From Reyranella sp. CPCC 100927 (lineage in GTDB: Bacteria > Pseudomonadota > Alphaproteobacteria > Reyranellales > Reyranellaceae): a DNA stretch of 64,000 nucleotides. The DNA is taken from the NCBI RefSeq assembly GCF_007859315.1, contig NZ_VOHA01000028.1:26393-90392 (forward strand), in the 5' to 3' direction. Below, piece by piece: positions 55,584-64,000 of the stretch; the stretch's first letter is position 1; every line of letters begins with the position of its first letter. The position numbers and the translations under genes are program-made. The notes below the pieces were generated by a model. That model saw nothing but the letters and a program-made list of their open reading frames with translations. It was not told the origin of the DNA and did no database searches.

Positions 55584-56651
55584 ATGGTCAACAGCATCGA
55601 ACGCCGGCGATTCGGACACCTGCCGGACGGCGACGACGTGGACGCCGTCGTCCTTCGCAACGCGAACGGTCTCCGTGCGAAGATCCTGACCTATGGCGCG
55701 ACGCTTGCGGTGCTGGAGGTGCCCGATCGCGACGGTCGATCGCGCAACGTCGTTCTCGGGTTTGCGACGCTCGACGATTACAGGCAGGCGAGGGGCCATT
55801 TGGGCGGCGTCATCGGGCGCTATGCCAATCGCCTGTGCAACGGGCGCTTCACGCTCGACGGCCGCGACGTTCGGGTCTCGGTGAACGAGCCGCCGAACAC
55901 GTTGCATGGCGGCGCGCAGGGCTTTGACAGGGCCGTCTGGCGCGTCGAGGCACTGCAGTCGGACCCCGCGCCGGCCGTAACGCTTGCCCATGTCAGCCCG
56001 GATGGCGATCAGGGCTTTCCTGGCCGCGTCGATGTGCGCGTTCGCTACACCCTGGTGACGAACGCGTTGCGACTAGACTACACGGCGACGACCGACCGCA
56101 CGACGGTCATCAATCTCACCAACCACAGCTATTTCAATCTGCGGGGCGCCGGCAGTGGCGACGTGCTTGACCATGAACTGCTGATCGACGCTGACGCCTT
56201 CACGCCGATCGACCAGTACTTCATCCCCACGGGCGAGCGGCGGCCGGTCACGGGGACGCCGTTCGATTTCCGGACGCCGACACCTATTGGCAGTCGCATC
56301 GGTCTTGCCGACGAGCAACTGGTGCGGGCGCGTGGCTACGATCATAACTACGTCCTGCAGTCCGGTAGTGGGGGTGATCCCGTTCTTGCTGCCCGCGTTC
56401 GGGAGCCTCTGTCGGGATTGACGATGGAGGTGCTGACGACGGAACCCGGTGTTCAGTTCTACAGCGGCAACTTCCTGAATGGCCGGCCGTATCGCGCGCG
56501 AGACGGCTTCTGCCTGGAGACCCAGCATTTTCCCGACTCGCCGAACCACCCCGATTTTCCGTCGACAGTGCTGCGTCCAGGCGAGGTTTTCCAGTCGGCC
56601 ACGATATTTCGTTTTCCCTTCTCCCCGCTGTCGCGGGGCGAGGAGTCATAG
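55584..56651 (+). CDS. galM: Aldose 1-epimerase
   Basis: The 355-residue protein has ARGHLGGVIGRYANRLCNGR, the catalytic His region LTNHSYFNL, the GYDHNYVL motif and the catalytic Glu in LTTEPGVQFYSGNF. It interconverts sugar anomers in the cytoplasm or periplasm. No signal peptide is visible. The last residues FPFSPLSRGEES are encoded by a GC hairpin sequence of the kind found between genes here, and its stop overlaps the convergent amidase stop by 6 bases. Confidence 0.92.
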   Translation: MVNSIERRRFGHLPDGDDVDAVVLRNANGLRAKILTYGATLAVLEVPDRDGRSRNVVLGFATLDDYRQARGHLGGVIGRYANRLCNGRFTLDGRDVRVSVNEPPNTLHGGAQGFDRAVWRVEALQSDPAPAVTLAHVSPDGDQGFPGRVDVRVRYTLVTNALRLDYTATTDRTTVINLTNHSYFNLRGAGSGDVLDHELLIDADAFTPIDQYFIPTGERRPVTGTPFDFRTPTPIGSRIGLADEQLVRARGYDHNYVLQSGSGGDPVLAARVREPLSGLTMEVLTTEPGVQFYSGNFLNGRPYRARDGFCLETQHFPDSPNHPDFPSTVLRPGEVFQSATIFRFPFSPLSRGEES

Positions 56652-58058
56652 CGGCCAGCGATGAGACCAGGGGCGCGTCGCCTCGAACGCGGCGGCGGCG
56701 CGCAGCACCAGCGCATCCTCCAAGCGGCGGCCGATGATCTGCAGGCCCACGGGCAGGCCATCGCGGGTCCAGCCGGCAGGGACGGAGATGGCGGGCTGGC
56801 CGCTCCAGTTGAAGATGTAGGTCGCCGACCAGCCGAGATGGGTGATGGGCGTGCCGGCCACTTCGCGGGGACCAACCATGCCGGTCGGGAAGGCGGGCAG
56901 CCCCACCGTCGGTGTCAGCAGTAGGTCGTAGCGATCGAAGAAGGCCGTCAACTGACGCCCGATCGCCTGACGCGCCTGCACGGCTTTCACATAGTCGGTG
57001 ATGGTCAGACGACCCAGCGCCTCGGCATAGGCGACGAGGTCGGGATCCATCTGTGCTTTCTCCGCATCGGGACGCTGGCTGTGGTTGCCGGCCGCCGAGC
57101 CGCCGAACAGGGCATCGAGAATCCAGCCGGGATCGGCGATGGCAAGATCCGCTGCCTCGACGCGCACGCCGAGATCGTCGAAGGCGTGCGCTGCCTGTTC
57201 GGCAATGTCGCGCGTCTCGGGTTCGACCGGCAGGAAGCCGAGATTGGGTGACCACGCGACACGCACGCCTTCGATGCCGGCATCGAGATCGCGCACGAAG
57301 TCTTCGCCTTCCAGCGGCAGCGACAGCGGATCGCGCCGGTCGGGTCCGGCCATGGCCGTGAGCATCAGGGCCGTGTCGCGCACGGTGCGCGCGATCGGGC
57401 CGGCATGCAGCAGCAGCTCTACGGCGCCGGGCGCCGGATGGAGCGCGATGCGGCCACGGGTCGGCTTGAGGCCCACCACACCGCAGAAGCTGGCGGGGAT
57501 GCGGGTCGAGCCGGCGCCGTCACCGCTCAGCGCCAGCGGACCCAGGCCGGCGGCCACCGCCGCGGACGCGCCGCCGCTGGAGCCGCCTGCCGTGCGGCCG
57601 GTATTCCAGGGATTGAGCGTGGCGCCGAACAGCGGGTTGTCGGTCGAGCCGCGCCAGGCGAACTCCGGCGTGTTCGACTTGCCGATGTTGATGGCGCCGG
57701 CGCGCTGCAGGCGTGCGACCGACGGCGCATCCTCGCCCGGCACGAACGACGCCATCAGCTTCGAGCCGAACGTGGTGCGGATGTCGCGCGTCCAGAAGTT
57801 GTCCTTGATCGACACCGGGATGCCGTGCAGCAGCCCCAGCGCGTCGCCGGCCATCACCGCCTGTTCGCTCGCCTGCGCGGCGGCGCGCACGCGTTCAGGG
57901 TAGAGCGTGACCAGGGCATTGAGGCCGGGGTTCAGCCGATCGATGCGGGCCAACACGGCATCGGCGATCTCGACGGGTGACAGTTTGCGCGCGCGGATCA
58001 GCCGGCCAAGATCCCACGCCGTCATGCGGCAGGGATCCGATTCATCGACCGTGCCCAT
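56646..58058 (-). CDS. Amidase (amidase signature family)
   Basis: The 470-residue enzyme has the Ser-cisSer-Lys triad: Lys85 (VSIKDN), Ser160-Ser161 (TAGGSSGGASAA) and Ser184 (GDGAGSTRIPAS). The signature Gly-Gly-Ser is shortened to Ala-Gly-Ser at 182-184. Relatives cleave a range of amides or transfer ammonia; here hydrolysis is more likely because gatB/C are absent. ATG at 58058 has GAGGGGAT upstream. It is divergent from the next operon. Confidence 0.9.
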   Translation of the reverse strand: MGTVDESDPCRMTAWDLGRLIRARKLSPVEIADAVLARIDRLNPGLNALVTLYPERVRAAAQASEQAVMAGDALGLLHGIPVSIKDNFWTRDIRTTFGSKLMASFVPGEDAPSVARLQRAGAINIGKSNTPEFAWRGSTDNPLFGATLNPWNTGRTAGGSSGGASAAVAAGLGPLALSGDGAGSTRIPASFCGVVGLKPTRGRIALHPAPGAVELLLHAGPIARTVRDTALMLTAMAGPDRRDPLSLPLEGEDFVRDLDAGIEGVRVAWSPNLGFLPVEPETRDIAEQAAHAFDDLGVRVEAADLAIADPGWILDALFGGSAAGNHSQRPDAEKAQMDPDLVAYAEALGRLTITDYVKAVQARQAIGRQLTAFFDRYDLLLTPTVGLPAFPTGMVGPREVAGTPITHLGWSATYIFNWSGQPAISVPAGWTRDGLPVGLQIIGRRLEDALVLRAAAAFEATRPWSHRWPL

Positions 58059-58104
58059 TCCATCCCCTCTAACCAATAGCGATCAATATGGCTTGTGAAC
58101 CATA

Positions 58105-58120
58105 ATTGATCCAGACCAAT
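58105..58120. promoter_or_regulatory. Near-palindrome ATTGATC-CA-GACCAAT, candidate GntR-type operator
   Basis: Two 7-base arms pair with one mismatch around CA, in an AT-rich patch between the amidase and the cyclodeaminase-like gene. FCD-type GntR regulators bind short sites of this size. One such gene is in the operon downstream, so it may be the binder. Confidence 0.45.
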
Positions 58121-58181
58121 TTGATATTGGGTTGACTCGTTGAACCCAACCATTACGATGAGCGCAGGGGTAGGAAACGGT

Positions 58182-59168
58182 ATGAACCATCGTCCGCGCT
58201 TCGTGTCGGCCGACGCCGTGCTCGAGGTCCTGAAGTGGCCCGAGATGATTGCGGCATTGCGCGAGGTCTATGCCTCGGCACCGCAGGCGCGGCATTCGCC
58301 GCGCCGCGTGGTGGCGCGCAATGACAGCGTATGGCTGCGCGCGCTGGCGGCGACGCCGCCGGGACGGCGCTACATGGGCGCCAAGGTGTTCGGCTTCTCC
58401 AAGAGCGGCGGGACCTACGCCGTCATCCTGTTCGATCAGGAGAGCGGTGCGCTCGCCGGTATCCTCGACGCCAACCACATCACCGGCTTTCGCACCGGCG
58501 CGACGTCGGCGCTGGGACTCGACTATCTCGCGCCCCGCAAGCCGCTCACCGTCGGCGTGCTGGGCAGCGGTGCCGAAGCACAGGCGCATCTCGCGGCGGT
58601 CGGCCATGTCAGGCGCATCGCGGCGTTCAAGGTGTTCAGCCCATCCGTGGCGAATCGCAGCGCCTTCGCCGGCCGGTTCCGTCGCGAGCTGGACGTGCCC
58701 GGCGATGCCGTCGGTGACGCCCGTGCCGCTGTCGACGGCGCCGATGTCATTATCGCCGCCGCCCGGTCGCGCGGCGAGCAGCCGATTTTGTTCGGCGACT
58801 GGCTGCGGCCAGGCACCGTGGTGATCTCGATCGGATCAACCCTGCCCGAGCAGCGCGAGGTCGATGCCGGTGTGGTCGGCGCCTGCGATCTCATCGTCTG
58901 CGACAACGTCGACGAAGTCGTCGAGGAGACCGGCGACATGATTGCCGCGCGCGCGGCCGGCATCGCGTTCGACGACAAGCTGATGTCGCTCAGTGATCTG
59001 GTGCTGGAACGCCATGCCGCGCGCGTGCGCGCTGCGCGCCTGCCGATGCTCAAGACCGCCGGCGCCGCCGTCCAGGACCTCGCCGTCGCCGAACTCGCTT
59101 TCACCAAGGCGCTCGCCCAAGGCCTGACACAGGAGTTTCCCGGTGACTTCCGCTACAAGCCGGCGTGA
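58182..59168 (+). CDS. Ornithine cyclodeaminase/mu-crystallin family protein
   Basis: The 328-residue protein has YMGAKVFGFSKSGGTYAVIL, the GILDANHITGFRTGATSALG substrate loop and the Rossmann motif VGVLGSGAEAQAHLAAV with STLPEQREVD after it. Relatives include ornithine cyclodeaminase, alanine dehydrogenase and ketimine reductases, all NAD(P)-dependent. The reaction here is unknown. ATG at 58182 is favoured for its upstream AGGAAA over ATG at 58158. Confidence 0.88.
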   Translation: MNHRPRFVSADAVLEVLKWPEMIAALREVYASAPQARHSPRRVVARNDSVWLRALAATPPGRRYMGAKVFGFSKSGGTYAVILFDQESGALAGILDANHITGFRTGATSALGLDYLAPRKPLTVGVLGSGAEAQAHLAAVGHVRRIAAFKVFSPSVANRSAFAGRFRRELDVPGDAVGDARAAVDGADVIIAAARSRGEQPILFGDWLRPGTVVISIGSTLPEQREVDAGVVGACDLIVCDNVDEVVEETGDMIAARAAGIAFDDKLMSLSDLVLERHAARVRAARLPMLKTAGAAVQDLAVAELAFTKALAQGLTQEFPGDFRYKPA

Positions 59169-60159
59169 CATCGCGCTTTTGTTCACCGCGCTCTGCTGCT
59201 GGCTCGCCGCGGCGCCGTCGTGGGCGATGGACAAGATCAAGTACGGCCTCCTGGCCGGTCCGCAGACCGTGTATGTGGGCATCGAGAAGGGCTTCTTCCG
59301 CAAGTACGACCTCGACGTCGAACCGATCGTGTTCAGAAGCGGTGCCGAGATCGTGCCGGCGCTGTCGACCGGGCAGATCGATATCGCCGCGACCGCGGCC
59401 GGCGCGGCGCTCTACAACGCGCTGGCGCGTGGCGTGAATGCCAAGATCGTCGGCGACTACATCGTGTTCGAGAAGCTGCCGTCGCTCAGCGGCGTTGTCG
59501 TACGCAAGGCGTTGTTCGACAGCGGCAAGATCCGCACGCCGCAGGATATCAAGGGCGCCAAGATCGCCGTGACCGCCCGCGGCCAGGCCATGCATCTGCT
59601 GGCCGGCAAGCTGCTGGAACAGGCCGGCCTGAGCGAAAGCGACGTGAGCCTGGTGTTCATGCCGCAGCCCGACATGCTGGTGGCGCTACGCTCGGGTGCG
59701 GTCGACATCATGGTGAACTCCGATCCGTTCATCACCATGGCCGTGGACGAAAATGTCGGTGTCGAGATGGTGAACATGTGGACGTTGCTCCCGGATCTCA
59801 CGCTGGGCGTGGTCATGTACGGCAAGCGGGCGCTGACGGATCGCGACCTGGGTGTGCGGTTCATGAAAGCCTTCACCGAAGCCAACCGCTTCCTGCGCGC
59901 CAATGACAATCCGCAGGGCCGCGGAGAGATCGTGCAGATCTACCAGAAGCGCTATCCGGTGAAGGATCCGGCGCTCTATGAGCGTTCGCGCCTGGGCATC
60001 GGGCGCGATACGATGGTGTCCAATGTGCACGGCAAGAACGGCCTTGCCGCTCAACTCAAATGGTACGCCGATCGCGGCCTGGTCCCGAACCAGCCCAACC
60101 TTGACGAGGCGGTCGACAATTCCTTCGCGCGCGATGCCGCGCAGGCGCTGGCGCGATGA
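59143..60159 (+). CDS. SsuA/NMT1-type ABC transporter binding protein
   Basis: The 338-residue protein has a signal peptide ending PSWAM and the family pattern IKYGLLAGPQTVYVGIEKGF, GAEIVPALSTGQIDIAATAA and ALRSGAVDIMVNSDPF. Such proteins bind nitrate, taurine, alkanesulfonates or thiamine precursors. The ligand is not clear. GTG at 59143 lies inside the end of the cyclodeaminase gene (26-base overlap) with AGGAG upstream. Confidence 0.88.
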   Translation: MTSATSRRDIALLFTALCCWLAAAPSWAMDKIKYGLLAGPQTVYVGIEKGFFRKYDLDVEPIVFRSGAEIVPALSTGQIDIAATAAGAALYNALARGVNAKIVGDYIVFEKLPSLSGVVVRKALFDSGKIRTPQDIKGAKIAVTARGQAMHLLAGKLLEQAGLSESDVSLVFMPQPDMLVALRSGAVDIMVNSDPFITMAVDENVGVEMVNMWTLLPDLTLGVVMYGKRALTDRDLGVRFMKAFTEANRFLRANDNPQGRGEIVQIYQKRYPVKDPALYERSRLGIGRDTMVSNVHGKNGLAAQLKWYADRGLVPNQPNLDEAVDNSFARDAAQALAR

Positions 60160-61007
60160 CGACCGGCGATACCACGGCCAAGGTGATCGTACGCGATGTC
60201 GACAAGGTGTTCGACGTGCGCGGCCGCAGGCATTTCCAGGCGTTGCGCAATATCGACCTCGACGTGCGCGACAACGAATTTCTGTGCATCGTGGGTCCCA
60301 GCGGCTGCGGCAAGTCGACCCTGCTGCGCATGCTGGGTGATCTCGATACGCCATCATCAGGACAGGTCCGCATCCGCCGCGACTCCACCGCGCGGCCGCT
60401 GTCGGCGATGATCTTCCAGGAGGAGTCGGTCTTCCCGTGGATGACCGTGGCACAGAACGCAGCCTACGGCCTGAAGATCACCCGTACCTGGCGCGGCAGG
60501 CAAAGCGAAGAACGTATCGATGATCTTCTCGGCAAGACGGGCCTGAGCGCTTTCCGCAGCTTTTATCCCCACCAGCTCTCCGGCGGCATGAAACAGCGGC
60601 TGTCGCTGGTGCGGGCGTGGGCGACCAATCCCGAACTGCTGCTGATGGACGAGCCGTTCGCGGCGCTCGACGAGCAGAACAAGGCGCTGCTGCAGCAGGA
60701 GCTGGTCAAGCTGTGGGAGGCGTTTCGCAGCACCGTGGTGTTCATTACCCACAGCCTGGAGGAGGCCGTCCTGCTGGGCGATCGCGTGGCCGTCATGACG
60801 TCGGCGCCAGGCCGGATCAAGGAGACGCTCGACGTGCCGTTCCCGCGGCCGCGGGTCGTGACGTCCCTGCGGCGCTCGGGCGAATTCAACCAGCTGGTGA
60901 CCCAGCTGTGGGACTCGCTGGGAGACGAAGTCGAGCGGGCACGCTCGGCCGAGATGCAGAAGCTGACACGGCGTCGCGACGTGATGCCTGCCGATGCGAT
61001 CGGATAA
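60156..61007 (+). CDS. SsuB-type ABC transporter ATP-binding protein
   Basis: The 283-residue ATPase has Walker A GPSGCGKST, the Q-loop IFQEESVFPWMTV, the signature LSGGMKQRLSLVRAW and Walker B LLLMDEPFAALD. It belongs to the nitrate/taurine/sulfonate (TauB/SsuB) group. It overlaps the binding-protein gene by ATGA. The C-terminus carries about 30 extra residues. Confidence 0.93.
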   Translation: MTTGDTTAKVIVRDVDKVFDVRGRRHFQALRNIDLDVRDNEFLCIVGPSGCGKSTLLRMLGDLDTPSSGQVRIRRDSTARPLSAMIFQEESVFPWMTVAQNAAYGLKITRTWRGRQSEERIDDLLGKTGLSAFRSFYPHQLSGGMKQRLSLVRAWATNPELLLMDEPFAALDEQNKALLQQELVKLWEAFRSTVVFITHSLEEAVLLGDRVAVMTSAPGRIKETLDVPFPRPRVVTSLRRSGEFNQLVTQLWDSLGDEVERARSAEMQKLTRRRDVMPADAIG

Positions 61008-61017
61008 GCGAGCCACC

Positions 61018-61845
61018 ATGCCGAGCCCCGCCGCCTCTAGTCCGTCTGTGTCCGACCGCGCTCTGTCAGTTGGCGTGCCGGCGTTCGACCCCTGGCGCCT
61101 GTTGCGGCCGCTGCAGGTGTTCATCTCGCCGTTGGTGCTGTTGGCATTGTGGGAGATTGGTGCCCGTACCGGCATGATCGAAACAAAGTTTTTTCCGGCA
61201 CCGACGACCATCGGCGCGCAGTTCGCCGCCACGCTCATGACGGCCGAGTTCTGGAACGACCTGCGGCTCAGCCTCAGTCGCCTGTTCATCGGGCTGCTGA
61301 TGGGCGGCGTGCCCGGCCTGCTGCTGGGGCTTGCGATGGGACTGTCACGCGCCATGCGGGTGACGTTCCAACCGCTGATTGCGGCGCTGTATCCGCTGCC
61401 CAAGATCGCGATCCTGCCGCTCATCCTGCTGATGTTCGGGCTGGGCGAGATGTCGAAGTACGTGATCGTGGCCATCGGCGTGTTTTTCCTCATGACCCTC
61501 AATACGTTTGCCGGCGTGATCAACATCAAGCCGATCTATTTCGACGTCGCGCGGAACCTGAAGGCCAGCCGGTGGCAAACCTACGTCACCGTGGCCTTGC
61601 CGGGTGCGGTGCCGGGTATCCTGACCGGCCTGCGCATCTGCGTTGGCTCGGGCCTGCTGCTGCTGGTTGCCGCCGAGTTCGTCGGTGCCGACGCCGGCAT
61701 CGGCTATCGGATCTGGTGGTCGTGGTCGGTGTTCTGGGTCGAACCGATGTATGTCGGCCTGATGGTGATCGCGATCCTGGGCTTTGCCTTCGCCTACCTG
61801 ATCGATTTCCTCGAGGGGCTGCTCCTGCCATGGCTGCGCCGCTGA
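61018..61845 (+). CDS. SsuC-type ABC transporter permease
   Basis: The 275-residue permease has about six membrane helices and the EAA-loop region NLKASRWQTYVTVALPGAVP, with GLRICVGSGLLLLVAAEFVG after it. It pairs with the ATPase encoded upstream. Its 3' end overlaps the GntR gene start by 16 bases. Confidence 0.92.
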   Translation: MPSPAASSPSVSDRALSVGVPAFDPWRLLRPLQVFISPLVLLALWEIGARTGMIETKFFPAPTTIGAQFAATLMTAEFWNDLRLSLSRLFIGLLMGGVPGLLLGLAMGLSRAMRVTFQPLIAALYPLPKIAILPLILLMFGLGEMSKYVIVAIGVFFLMTLNTFAGVINIKPIYFDVARNLKASRWQTYVTVALPGAVPGILTGLRICVGSGLLLLVAAEFVGADAGIGYRIWWSWSVFWVEPMYVGLMVIAILGFAFAYLIDFLEGLLLPWLRR

Positions 61846-62507
61846 CGTCCAAGCGAGCGAGGACGGACGTTGTCACCGTCCTCAAGGACTACATCCAGAC
61901 GTCCGGTCTCGATGACCAGGGACGTCTGCCGCCGGAGCGCGAACTGGCGCAGACCCTGGGCCTGTCGCGCGGCCAGTTGCGCACGGCGCTCAACCGCCTG
62001 GAAGCCGAGGACCTGATCTGGCGCCATGTCGGCAAGGGCACCTTCGTCGGTTCCCGGCCCAAGCTTGTGCCTGACCTCGAGGCCATCGGCGACCTCACCA
62101 GCCCGCGCGAGATCGTCGAGGCCCGGCTGATCCTGGAGCCCGAGCTCGCGCGGCTGGCGGCGTTCCGCGCCACGCGCCGGCATTTCGAGCAGATGGCCGA
62201 GTGCATCGACAACTGCCGCCAGACGACCGACCAGGAGATCTTCCACACCTGGGACTCGCGCTTCCACTGGCTGATCGCCAACGCCGCCGGCAACGAGCTG
62301 CTGGCGGTCCTGCATGACTGCATCTCGGCCCGGCACAAGGCGGCCTGGGGCAAGCTGCGCGAGCTGTTCCTGACATCCGAGCGGATGCGCTTCTACGACC
62401 AGCAGCATCAGAACATCCTCGACGCGATCAGCGAGCGCAACGGCAAGCTGGCCCGTGCGCGCATGCTGGAGCATCTGCAGGCCGTGCAAGAGAACCTCTT
62501 CGAATAG
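61830..62507 (+). CDS. GntR-family regulator with FCD domain
   Basis: The 225-residue protein has a winged helix-turn-helix (LPPERELAQTLGLSRGQLRTALNRLEAEDLIWRH) and a C-terminal FCD domain with EARLILEPELARLAAFRATR and DSRFHWLIANAAGNELL. FCD ligands are usually organic or amino acids bound to a metal. It is inside the operon it probably controls. The ATG lies within the permease gene. Confidence 0.9.
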   Translation: MAAPLTSKRARTDVVTVLKDYIQTSGLDDQGRLPPERELAQTLGLSRGQLRTALNRLEAEDLIWRHVGKGTFVGSRPKLVPDLEAIGDLTSPREIVEARLILEPELARLAAFRATRRHFEQMAECIDNCRQTTDQEIFHTWDSRFHWLIANAAGNELLAVLHDCISARHKAAWGKLRELFLTSERMRFYDQQHQNILDAISERNGKLARARMLEHLQAVQENLFE

Positions 62508-62520
62508 ACGCAGGAACGCC

Positions 62521-63918
62521 ATGACCGTCCTTCAAGACAGGCCGAATTCCATCGAGGCGCGCGACGTGCAGTCCGTGATCCACGGCGGCACCAACCTGCG
62601 CCGGCACCTGGAGCGCGGGCCACTGGTGATCGACAAGGGCGAGGGGATCTGGGTCACCGACATCCACGGCAAGCGCTACATCGAAGGCATGTCGGGCCTG
62701 TGGTGCATCTCGCTGGGCTACGGCCAGGAGCGCCTGGTGGCGGTCGGCACCGAGCAGATGCGCCGGCTGCCCTATTATCACCTCACCAATCACCGCGGCC
62801 ATTCGCCGGTGGTCGATCTCGCCGAGAAGCTGCTGCAGATCGCGCCGGTGCCCATGGCGCGCGTGTGGTTCTCCAACTCCGGCTCCGAGGGCAACGACTG
62901 CGCCGCGCGCTTCGCCTGGTACTACTGGAACGCCCAGGGTAAGCCGCAGCGCCGCAAGTTCCTGGCTCATCGCCAGGCCTATCACGGCAACACCATCGCC
63001 GCCGCCAGCCTGACCGGCGTGCCGCACAACCATCGCTACTTCAACCTGCCGCTCGACGGCTTCCTCCATGTGCGCTGTCCCCACTTCTATCGCGAGGGGC
63101 TGCCGGGCGAGAGCGAGGAGGCGTTCGCCGCGCGCCTGGTCGGCGAGATCGAGGAAACGATCATCCATGAAGGGCCGGACACGATCGCGGCGTTTTTCAC
63201 CGAGCCGGTGATGGCGGCGGGCGGCGTGATCGTGCCGCCGGCGGCCTATTTCGAGAAGCTGCAGTGGCTGCTGCGCAAATACGACATCCTGCTGGTGTGC
63301 GACGAGGTGGTGAGCGGCTTCGGGCGCCTGGGCGACATGTTCGGCACCACGACCATGAAACTGGCGCCCGACATGATCGTCTGCGCCAAGGGCCTGTCGA
63401 GCGCCTATCTTCCGATCTCGGCGCTGATGGTGAATCAGCGCATCTTCGATGCGGCGGCCCAGCTCAGTGACGACGTCGGCGTCTTCGGTCTCTCGCTGAC
63501 CTACTCGGGTCACCCAGTCGCGGCCGCCGTGGCCCGCGAAGCGGTGCGGATCTACGAAGAGCAGGACATTCCCGCGCGCGTGCGCGCGCTGGAGCCGCTG
63601 TTCTTCGCCGGCCTGCGCCAGCTCGGCGAGCATCCGCTGGTCGGCGAGGTGCGCGGCCGCGGGTTGGTGGCGGGCCTCGAGCTGGTGCAGGACAAGGCGA
63701 CGCGACAGCCCTTCGATCGCGCCCTGGGCGTGGGACGGGCCTGCATCGTGCACGCCGAGAAGCACGGGCTGCTGGCGCGCGCCGTCGGTGACACCATCAC
63801 GCTCTGCCCGCCGCTGATCATCAGCGAGGCGGAGATCGGCGAACTGCTGGCCCGCGTGAAGGCGGCGCTGGATGACACCGCAGCGGATCTGGCGAAGACG
63901 GGGCATTTGAACATCTGA
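62521..63918 (+). CDS. Class III pyridoxal-phosphate aminotransferase
   Basis: The 465-residue enzyme has VWFSNSGSEGNDCAARFAWY, AYHGNTIAAASLTG, Asp261 (LLVCDEVVSGFGRLGDMF) and the PLP Lys290 (CAKGLSSAYLPISAL). It is closest in pattern to omega-amino-acid:pyruvate and polyamine aminotransferases. The amino donor may be the compound imported by the adjacent ABC system; this is inferred. It starts 13 bases after the GntR gene. Confidence 0.92.
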   Translation: MTVLQDRPNSIEARDVQSVIHGGTNLRRHLERGPLVIDKGEGIWVTDIHGKRYIEGMSGLWCISLGYGQERLVAVGTEQMRRLPYYHLTNHRGHSPVVDLAEKLLQIAPVPMARVWFSNSGSEGNDCAARFAWYYWNAQGKPQRRKFLAHRQAYHGNTIAAASLTGVPHNHRYFNLPLDGFLHVRCPHFYREGLPGESEEAFAARLVGEIEETIIHEGPDTIAAFFTEPVMAAGGVIVPPAAYFEKLQWLLRKYDILLVCDEVVSGFGRLGDMFGTTTMKLAPDMIVCAKGLSSAYLPISALMVNQRIFDAAAQLSDDVGVFGLSLTYSGHPVAAAVAREAVRIYEEQDIPARVRALEPLFFAGLRQLGEHPLVGEVRGRGLVAGLELVQDKATRQPFDRALGVGRACIVHAEKHGLLARAVGDTITLCPPLIISEAEIGELLARVKAALDDTAADLAKTGHLNI

Positions 63919-64000
63919 TCCCCGGGAGCGCGGGCGTCCCGCCCATAGGCGCTAACTTACGATAAACGGCGGGAAGGATCTCCTGCGTCGCCGTCGTGGC
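63919..64000. other. End of window, no feature seen
   Basis: The last 82 bases contain short GC-rich inverted pieces (CGGGAGCGCGGGCGTCCCG) just past the aminotransferase stop, which may form a weak terminator. I see no gene start. Confidence 0.4.

Overview
The window is high-GC, densely coded chromosomal DNA from an alphaproteobacterium. Lineage markers are the F1Fo-ATPase zeta subunit (DUF1476), the murA-DUF2948-hisG-hisD-UPF0262-phosphatase-maf-rng-yacG block, monothiol glutaredoxin next to BolA, and separate PurS/PurQ/PurL proteins. The order Rhodospirillales or a Reyranella-like soil or water heterotroph would fit, but that placement is inference. There is no rRNA, phage block, transposase or CRISPR array. 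One tRNA (Phe, GAA) is present.

Layout. 1-4.85 kb: the start of a leftward gene, a GST-like protein, a small beta-rich hypothetical protein, and an isolated Toprim-DUF3987 protein of mobile-element type followed by iteron-like repeats. 4.86-9.6 kb (leftward): purC-purS-purQ-purL-bolA-grxD. 9.9-16 kb: a diiron ferritin-like protein, a membrane protein, an SDR, a carboxymuconolactone decarboxylase/AhpD-like gene with an in-frame UGA, a MaoC-type dehydratase, the ATPase zeta subunit and purB. 16-24 kb: HAD phosphatase, TPR protein, phosphodiesterase, exported FAD oxidase, regulators, a second GST and an exported ARPP-1-like protein. 24-30.8 kb: acyl-CoA metabolism (double-hotdog thioesterase, crotonase, AtuA-like protein), a von Willebrand factor A protein with five Ig-like repeats, and two dehydrogenases.

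30.9-36.6 kb: protocatechuate 3,4-dioxygenase pcaHG, two tandem FUSC efflux-type proteins, coaA and a haloalkane dehalogenase. 36.7-44.5 kb: housekeeping block dcd-murA-hisG-hisD-maf-rng-yacG. 44.5-47.2 kb: amidohydrolase, tRNA-Phe, a receiver-only response regulator and a cupin-XRE regulator. 47.4-56.6 kb: a LIV-type ABC importer operon with an amidohydrolase, an acyl-CoA synthetase and galM. 56.6-63.9 kb: an amidase divergent from an operon of an ornithine-cyclodeaminase-like protein, an SsuABC-type importer, a GntR regulator and a class III aminotransferase.

The most notable signal is the AhpD-like gene at 12675-13229 (minus strand). Two in-frame halves of one conserved protein are separated only by a TGA that falls where the second Cys of the CxxC redox motif belongs. 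A perfect 7-bp hairpin with a CGUG loop begins 11 nt after the TGA. This is the expected layout of a bacterial selenoprotein gene (CxxU) with its SECIS element. Other leads are the iteron-like repeats behind the Toprim-DUF3987 gene, inverted copies of a composite repeat on both sides of the AtuA-like gene, and four palindromic operator candidates between divergent regulator and target genes.
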